A stretch of 64,000 nucleotides of DNA from Oceanisphaera sp. IT1-181 (GTDB taxonomy: Bacteria; Pseudomonadota; Gammaproteobacteria; Enterobacterales; Aeromonadaceae): assembly GCF_033807535.1 (NCBI RefSeq), contig NZ_CP136856.1, positions 546,001 to 610,000 of the forward strand, in the 5' to 3' direction. The position numbers were made by a program, and so were the translations under genes. Under the pieces are notes generated by a model. It was not told the DNA's origin. It did no database searches and saw nothing but the letters and a program-made list of their open reading frames with translations. Of the stretch, positions 59,008 through 64,000 are shown piece by piece (within the stretch, counting starts at the first letter, position 1; each line of letters begins with the position of its first letter).

Positions 59008-59988
59008 ATGAGCCAGCAAATCGAATTAAACGGCACCGTCGCCGAACACCAACATGGTCAACGTTTAGATCAGACCTTGGCGGAAATGTTTACAGATTAT
59101 TCTCGTACTCGGATCAAGACGTGGATCCAGTTGGATCAAGTAACAGTGGATGGCGAAGTCGCCAATACGCCCCGGGCTAAAGTGACCCTAGGTCAGCAAG
59201 TTCAGATCAATGCCGAACTTGAAGACGATGTGCGCTTTGACCCGGAAGATATCCCGTTAGACATCGTCTATGAAGACGATGACATCATGGTCATTAACAA
59301 ACCTGCGGGTTTAGTGGTGCATCCTGGTGCGGGTACGCCCGGTGGCACCATGCTCAATGCCTTGTTGCATTATTGCCCAAGCATTGCCGAAGTGCCGCGC
59401 GCCGGCATAGTGCACCGCCTAGACAAAGACACCACCGGACTGATGGTGGTGGCGAAAACCATACCCGCGCAAACCCATCTGGTGACTGCGCTGCAGGGCC
59501 GAGAAATCACCCGTGAGTATGAGGCGGTTGCTATCGGCCACATGACCTCGGGCGGTACGGTAGACGCCAATATTGGTCGTCATCCTACGCAACGCATCCT
59601 AATGGCGGTGGTGCCGTCCGGTAAACCGGCCCGCACCCACTATCGAGTGATGGAAAAGTTTCGTGCCCATACTCGCCTACGCCTGCGCCTGGAAAGTGGC
59701 CGCACGCACCAAATTCGCGTACACATGGCGCACTTACAGCATCCGTTAGTTGGTGACCCGACTTACGGTGGTCGTATGAAGCCACCGCGTAGCGCCGAGC
59801 CTGAATTGCTGGCCTTTTTACGCGAGTTTAAACGCCAAGCCTTGCATGCGGTATTATTGCGCTTAGAGCACCCCATTACCGGCGAAATGATGGAGTGGCA
59901 GGCGCCATTACCTGATGATTTTGTAGAGCTGATTAAGCTGTTAAAAGCCGACACCGCCGCTCATCCGGATGAGTTGGTGTGGACCTAG
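59008..59988 (+). CDS. rluD: 23S rRNA pseudouridine(1911/1915/1917) synthase RluD
   Basis: Makes three pseudouridines in helix 69 of 23S rRNA. The 326 residues have an N-terminal S4 domain (LDQTLAEMFTDYSRTRIKTW) and the RluA-type catalytic domain, with Asp139 in HRLDKDTTGLMVVAKT, the same number as E. coli RluD. ESGRTHQIRVHMAH and GDPTYGGRMKPP are also diagnostic. I use ATG 59008 (MSQQIELNGTV), since an in-frame ATG at 58990 adds six residues without family support. pgeF follows after 26 bases. Confidence 0.96.
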   Translation: MSQQIELNGTVAEHQHGQRLDQTLAEMFTDYSRTRIKTWIQLDQVTVDGEVANTPRAKVTLGQQVQINAELEDDVRFDPEDIPLDIVYEDDDIMVINKPAGLVVHPGAGTPGGTMLNALLHYCPSIAEVPRAGIVHRLDKDTTGLMVVAKTIPAQTHLVTALQGREITREYEAVAIGHMTSGGTVDANIGRHPTQRILMAVVPSGKPARTHYRVMEKFRAHTRLRLRLESGRTHQIRVHMAHLQHPLVGDPTYGGRMKPPRSAEPELLAFLREFKRQALHAVLLRLEHPITGEMMEWQAPLPDDFVELIKLLKADTAAHPDELVWT

Positions 59989-60014
59989 CTCTGTAAAGCT
60001 AAGGAGCTAACGTG

Positions 60015-60761
60015 ATGAACGTGATCCAGCCACACTGGCCGGTACCGTCCAATGTGCGCAGTGCGCAAACTCTGCGCAGCGGTGGCGTGAGTGCGCCACC
60101 TTATACCAGCTTAAATTTGGGCACCCACGTCGGCGATAACCTTGCCGATGTGCAGCGTAATAGAGCGCTGTTAGCGAGCCACTTAGATTTATCCAATGCG
60201 CCGGTGTGGTTAGAGCAAGTGCACGGCACGGGCGTGGTTACTTTGCCCTTGTCTTTGGATGCCACAGCCACGCCAGTAGCTGATGCCGTACTGAGTCGTA
60301 CGCCAGGGCAGGTGTGCGCCATTATGACCGCCGATTGCTTGCCGGTATTATTTTGTGATACCGCTGGCACGGTAGTGGCGGCAGCTCACGCGGGCTGGCG
60401 TGGCTTAGCAAATGGCGTATTAGAAGCCACTTTGCAGGCTATGAATGTGGCTCCTGCCACCGTAATGGTGTGGCTAGGCCCTGCCATTGGCCCGAGCGCT
60501 TTTGAAGTAGGCGGCGAAGTGCGTGCTGCTTTTATCGCGCACTCGCCGCTGACCGCTGCGGCTTTTGTGGCGCATAGTGATAAAGATAGTGATAAGTGGC
60601 TGGCGGATATATATCAGCTGGCGCGTTTACGTTTGGCCGCCGCGGGCGTAACCCAGTGTTACGGCGGCGGCTATTGTACTTATACCGACTCTGAGCGTTT
60701 TTTCTCGTATCGACGCGAGCCAAAAATCGGCCGCCAAGCCAGCTTGATTTGGTTGGAGTGA
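60015..60761 (+). CDS. pgeF: peptidoglycan editing factor PgeF (YfiH; multicopper-like, LACC1 family)
   Basis: Homologue of YfiH/LACC1 proteins, reported to remove wrongly inserted L-Ser from peptidoglycan precursors and to have purine nucleoside phosphorylase activity in some members. The 248 residues contain SLNLGTHVGDN, WLEQVHGTGV, MTADCLPVLFCD, AAHAGWRGL and GPAIGPSAFEVG, which give the Zn site His/Cys set. Start ATG 60015 is eight bases after AGGAG; a GTG three bases earlier is possible. The order rluD-pgeF-clpB is the same as in E. coli. Confidence 0.93.
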   Translation: MNVIQPHWPVPSNVRSAQTLRSGGVSAPPYTSLNLGTHVGDNLADVQRNRALLASHLDLSNAPVWLEQVHGTGVVTLPLSLDATATPVADAVLSRTPGQVCAIMTADCLPVLFCDTAGTVVAAAHAGWRGLANGVLEATLQAMNVAPATVMVWLGPAIGPSAFEVGGEVRAAFIAHSPLTAAAFVAHSDKDSDKWLADIYQLARLRLAAAGVTQCYGGGYCTYTDSERFFSYRREPKIGRQASLIWLE

Positions 60762-60775
60762 CTCTACGCTGCGCG

Positions 60776-60869
60776 AAAATGTTGAATTTTAAATGCTGAA
60801 TGTTGAGTGAAAGGCGATTTCTTTTCATTCAACATTAAAAATTAAGCATTCAACATTCTCGCTCAGCGG
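60776..60869. repeat. TTCAACATT/AATGTTGAA inverted intergenic repeat (family D)
   Basis: ATGTTGAATTTTAAATGCTG and AATGTTGA on the left face TCAACATTAAAAATTAAGC and ATTCAACATT on the right, forming a long imperfect hairpin. A shorter relative is at 63658-63715 after clpB. Confidence 0.7.
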
Positions 60870-60903
60870 GTAAGCGCGGCGCTATACTTTCTTTCACCCA
60901 AAG

Positions 60904-60931
60904 CTTGAATTTTCACCATTCCCCCCCATCT
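60904..60931 (+). promoter_or_regulatory. sigma-32 heat-shock promoter of clpB
   Basis: CTTGAA at 60904-60909 and CCCCATCT at 60924-60931 with 14 bases between match the sigma-32 consensus (CTTGAAA, 11-16 bases, CCCCAT). The clpB start is about 60 bases downstream. Confidence 0.85.
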
Positions 60932-60991
60932 TTAGTATCAGTAAACATCTATCTTTTCCCGCTGTGAGCGGGTTGTTGGAGGAAAGCTCTG

Positions 60992-63565
60992 ATGCGACTC
61001 GATCGTCTTACCAGTAAATTTCAACTTGCCCTGCAAGATGCTCAGTCGATGGCGGTGGGGCGAGATCATGCCTATATAGAGCCTGCACATCTGCTGATTG
61101 CCATGCTTAATCAAGAGGGCGGCTCTTTGCGTCCGCTGTTGAGCAATGCTGGCGTTGATGGCAACACCTTGCGTGTAGAGCTAGATAAATCCGTGGAGCG
61201 CTTGCCCAAGGTTAGTGGTTCAGGCGTTGATGTGCAGGTCTCGCCGGTATTGGCGAGATTGCTAAATCAGTGCGATAAATTAGCGCAGCAGCGCAAAGAT
61301 ACTTACATCTCATCAGAATTGTTCTTGTTGGCTGCCGTAGGTGAACAAGGCGAGTTGGGTGAGCTGCTTAAACGCTCGGGCTTAAGCAAAGAGAACTTAA
61401 GCAAGGCCATCGAAGAAGTGCGTGGCGGGCAAAAGGTCGACGATCCGAATGCGGAAGAAAATCGCCAATCGTTAGAAAAGTACACTATTGATCTCACCGA
61501 GCGCGCCGAGCAAGGCAAACTGGATCCTGTGATTGGTCGTGACGATGAAATTCGCCGCACTATTCAAGTGCTGCAACGTCGTACCAAAAACAACCCAGTG
61601 TTGATAGGCGCACCGGGTGTGGGTAAAACGGCGATTGCCGAAGGGCTGGCTCAACGCATCATTAATAATGAAGTGCCCGAAGGCCTAAAAGGTAAACGGG
61701 TATTGTCCCTCGATATGGGGGCGCTGATTGCTGGCGCTAAATATCGCGGTGAGTTTGAAGAGCGCCTTAAATCACTGCTCAATGAGCTGGCCAAAGAAGA
61801 AGGCCAAGTGATCTTGTTTATTGATGAGCTGCACACCATGGTCGGCGCCGGTAAAGGCGAAGGCGCCATGGATGCGGGTAATATGCTAAAACCCGCCCTT
61901 GCCCGCGGTGAGTTACATTGCGTGGGCGCCACTACGCTGGATGAATACCGTCAATACATTGAAAAAGATGCCGCATTAGAGCGCCGTTTCCAAAAGGTAC
62001 TCATTAACGAGCCGTCAGTGGAAGACACCATTGCCATCTTGCGCGGCCTAAAAGAGCGCTATGAGCTGCACCATCATGTGCAAATCACCGATCCGGCCAT
62101 AGTGGCGGCCGCGGTACTATCTCACCGTTATATTGCCGACCGTCAGTTGCCTGATAAAGCCATCGATTTGATTGATGAAGCGGGCTCGAGCATTCGCTTA
62201 CAAATTGACTCCAAACCGGAGCCGCTAGATAAACTTGACCGCCGCATCATTCAGCTTAAGTTAGAAGAACAAGCGCTGTTAAAAGAAGACGACGAAGGCA
62301 GCATTAAGCGCTTGCAGATCATTCGAGATGAACTGACCACCAAAGAAGCCGAATACGCTGATTTAGAAGAAATCTGGCTGTCAGAGAAAGCCGCCATGGC
62401 GGGCACGCAAAACATTAAATCGGAACTTGAACAAGTGCGCCGCGAATTAGAAGTGGCCCGCCGTGCCGGTGACTTAGGCCGTATGTCTGAACTGCAATAT
62501 GGCCGTATTCCAGAATTAGAAAAGCAACTGGACCTAGCCGGCCAAGCCGAGATGCAAGAACAGCATCTATTAAAAAACCGCGTTACCGAAGAAGAGATTG
62601 CCGATGTGCTGTCCCGCTGGACCGGTATTCCGGTGGCGAAGATGCTCGAAGGCGAGAAAGATAAATTGCTACGTATGGAAGACAGCCTGCACGATCAGGT
62701 GATTGGCCAAAACGAAGCGGTGGATGCGGTTTCAAATGCCATTCGTCGTAGTCGTGCTGGTTTATCGGATCCTAATCGCCCGGTGGGCTCCTTCTTATTT
62801 ATGGGACCAACTGGGGTGGGTAAAACCGAACTCTGTAAGGCGCTGGCTGATTTCCTGTTCGACAGCCGCGATGCCATGGTGCGTATCGATATGTCGGAAT
62901 TTATGGAAAAACATTCAGTGTCGCGTTTAGTGGGCGCGCCTCCGGGTTACGTGGGTTATGAAGAGGGCGGTTACTTAACGGAAGCGGTGCGTCGCAAACC
63001 CTATTCGGTAATTTTGCTCGATGAAGTAGAGAAGGCCCACCCGGATGTATTCAATATCTTATTGCAGGTATTGGATGATGGTCGTCTCACCGATGGCCAA
63101 GGTCGCACCGTGGACTTTAGAAATACCGTGGTGATCATGACTTCGAATATCGGTTCAGAGCTTATTCAAGAGCATAACGACGACACCGGTTATGAAGACA
63201 TGAAAGCGATGTTGATGGGCGTGTTGAGTCAGCAATTTAGACCCGAGTTCATCAACCGTATCGACGATATAGTGGTGTTTCATCCCTTGGCGGTCGATCA
63301 AATTAAGTCAATTGCCCGTATCCAGTTGCAGAGTTTAATAGGGCGCTTAGAGGACAAGGGCTTCGAGGTGACGATTACTGAGGCGCTGTTAGACCAGCTA
63401 ACCGAAGCCGGTTTCGATCCGCTGTTTGGTGCACGACCTTTAAAGCGCGCCATCCAGCAAAGGATTGAAAACCCGCTGGCGCAAGCCATATTGTCTGGCA
63501 AAGTAGTGCCCGGCAAACCGCTGGCGCTGGATGCAGATGATAAAGGCTTGGTATTTAGTCAGTAA
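60992..63565 (+). CDS. clpB: ATP-dependent disaggregase ClpB
   Basis: Hexameric AAA+ chaperone that rescues aggregated proteins with DnaK. The 857 residues equal the E. coli length. In order: N domain (DRLTSKFQLALQDAQSMAVG), NBD1 with Walker A GAPGVGKT at 206-213, the coiled-coil middle domain about 400-520 (EEIWLSEKAAMAGTQNIK), and NBD2 with Walker A GPTGVGKT at 605-612 and Walker B VILLDEVEKAHPDVF. The C-terminal sensor-2 GARPLKRAIQQ follows. No ClpP-binding IGF/L loop is apparent. Strong ribosome site GGAGGAAAGCTCTG and a sigma-32 promoter. Confidence 0.98.
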   Translation: MRLDRLTSKFQLALQDAQSMAVGRDHAYIEPAHLLIAMLNQEGGSLRPLLSNAGVDGNTLRVELDKSVERLPKVSGSGVDVQVSPVLARLLNQCDKLAQQRKDTYISSELFLLAAVGEQGELGELLKRSGLSKENLSKAIEEVRGGQKVDDPNAEENRQSLEKYTIDLTERAEQGKLDPVIGRDDEIRRTIQVLQRRTKNNPVLIGAPGVGKTAIAEGLAQRIINNEVPEGLKGKRVLSLDMGALIAGAKYRGEFEERLKSLLNELAKEEGQVILFIDELHTMVGAGKGEGAMDAGNMLKPALARGELHCVGATTLDEYRQYIEKDAALERRFQKVLINEPSVEDTIAILRGLKERYELHHHVQITDPAIVAAAVLSHRYIADRQLPDKAIDLIDEAGSSIRLQIDSKPEPLDKLDRRIIQLKLEEQALLKEDDEGSIKRLQIIRDELTTKEAEYADLEEIWLSEKAAMAGTQNIKSELEQVRRELEVARRAGDLGRMSELQYGRIPELEKQLDLAGQAEMQEQHLLKNRVTEEEIADVLSRWTGIPVAKMLEGEKDKLLRMEDSLHDQVIGQNEAVDAVSNAIRRSRAGLSDPNRPVGSFLFMGPTGVGKTELCKALADFLFDSRDAMVRIDMSEFMEKHSVSRLVGAPPGYVGYEEGGYLTEAVRRKPYSVILLDEVEKAHPDVFNILLQVLDDGRLTDGQGRTVDFRNTVVIMTSNIGSELIQEHNDDTGYEDMKAMLMGVLSQQFRPEFINRIDDIVVFHPLAVDQIKSIARIQLQSLIGRLEDKGFEVTITEALLDQLTEAGFDPLFGARPLKRAIQQRIENPLAQAILSGKVVPGKPLALDADDKGLVFSQ

Positions 63566-63600
63566 CTCAGCGCCCAGCTAAATTGAAATCAAAGGCCTAA

Positions 63601-63643
63601 AAAGAAAAGCACCGAACTCAAAGGTTCGGTGCTTTTCTTTTAG
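63601..63643. terminator. bidirectional terminator between clpB and nnrS
   Basis: AAAGAAAAGCACCGAAC pairs perfectly over 17 bases with GTTCGGTGCTTTTCTTT around TCAAAG, with T/A-rich ends on both strands. Confidence 0.9.
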
Positions 63644-63657
63644 CTATGTGTGTTTTT

Positions 63658-63715
63658 TTATTCAACATTAAGGATTTAACACTCAACCCTCAATATTCCC
63701 GCGCAGCGGGTTACC
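63658..63715. repeat. family D repeat overlapping the nnrS stop
   Basis: TTCAACATTAAGGATTTAAC then ACTCAACCCTCAATATTCC, followed by CGCGCAGCGGGTTAC. It resembles the right half of 60776-60869 (which ends CATTCTCGCTCAGCGGGTAAG). The nnrS stop codon (63711-63713) lies within it. Confidence 0.65.
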
Positions 63716-64000
63716 CCGGATGGCCATCTGCTCTTGGCTGACTCAAAATTGGCCAATAAACCCAGCAGAAAAGTCCGTAGGCGATAATCCAACAGGCGGC
63801 ACTGCTGTGATAAGCCTGCATGGTCATACTGGGCGCTATCATGGGCAGCAAAGTACGTAATAGTGTGGCGAGTATCATAAAAGCAAAAGCGACCACCATA
63901 ATACGGGTGATTTCCAGCGGTCGGCCGGAATGCCCTAATGACACGCGAGCAATCATGCCTAAGATCACCGCTCCCATTGCGCCTGCCGTTAGCCAATGGC
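63711..64000 (-). CDS. nnrS: NnrS-family heme/copper membrane protein, C-terminal part (cut by window edge)
   Basis: NnrS proteins are multi-helix heme- and copper-containing membrane proteins linked to nitric-oxide metabolism. The last ~96 residues are present and the frame is open at base 64000. HWLTAGAMGAVILGMIARVS then LGHSGRPLE is the NnrS signature (a GAxG...MxRxxLGHxGR pattern), followed by three hydrophobic helices and the ending FCWVYWPILSQPRADGHPG. Expression of nnrS is often under NsrR; an nsrR gene is at 7469. The promoter lies outside the window. Confidence 0.9.
   Translation of the reverse strand, partial: HWLTAGAMGAVILGMIARVSLGHSGRPLEITRIMVVAFAFMILATLLRTLLPMIAPSMTMQAYHSSAACWIIAYGLFCWVYWPILSQPRADGHPG

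Overview
This window is a stretch of chromosome from a marine-type gammaproteobacterium, most likely in or near the Aeromonadaceae (Oceanisphaera, Oceanimonas or Zobellella type). That placement is an inference. It rests on gammaproteobacterial gene orders (barA/rlmD-relA-mazG; corB-ypjD/ffh-rpsP-rimM-trmD-rplS; mutH/rppH-ptsP-lgt-thyA; ribF-ileS-lspA-fkpB-ispH; rpsF-rpsR-rplI; bamD/rluD-pgeF-clpB), on MotX of sodium-driven polar flagella, and on NhaA/NhaR. No rRNA, tRNA, CRISPR array or prophage was seen.

Layout. 1-7307: stress signalling and housekeeping (barA fragment, rlmD, relA, mazG) and motX. 7469-10168: nsrR, then corB and ypjD on the minus strand. 10313-13906: ffh and the rpsP-rimM-trmD-rplS operon. 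14047-15228: an MFS transporter. 15337-21568: mutH, a 690-bp non-coding region rich in DnaA boxes and GATC sites (the position of DARS2 in E. coli), then rppH-ptsP-lgt-thyA. 21763-24347: nhaA with a structured leader, a frameshifted nhaR and a dithiol ArsR-family regulator. 24505-32279: rpsT, murJ, ribF, ileS, lspA, fkpB, ispH. 32385-35640: minor type IV pilins. 35764-38489: nadE, glnB, luxS. 38626-43185: rnr, rlmB, a REP-rich gap and a DMT transporter. 43490-51806: rpsF-rpsR-rplI, fpr, a small membrane protein, a quinone oxidoreductase, an M16 peptidase, gshA and a 49-residue DUF5522-type protein. 51919-53447: a TroA-like protein overlapping a lipoprotein hydrolase. 53745-57988: accessory segment with an autotransporter and an intact IS1595-family element. 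58150-64000: bamD, rluD, pgeF, clpB and the 3' end of nnrS.

How it works together. Most genes are core: translation (ribosomal proteins, IleS, TrmD, RimM, RlmB, RlmD, RluD), envelope biogenesis (Lgt, LspA, MurJ, BamD, Ffh), stress and nitrogen signalling (RelA, BarA, PtsP, GlnB, LuxS) and redox or nitrosative defence (GshA, NsrR, NnrS, the ArsR-type thiol sensor).

The most informative signals are non-coding or single-residue. They are the DARS2-like DnaA-box cluster between mutH and rppH; a roughly 100-nt structured leader before nhaA (lithium/sodium riboswitch candidate); a NAD synthetase whose glutaminase nucleophile Cys is replaced by Gly; a one-base frameshift in nhaR; a family of GTAG-headed palindromes with co-varying stems (REP/BIME type); and several other intergenic repeat families placed between genes.
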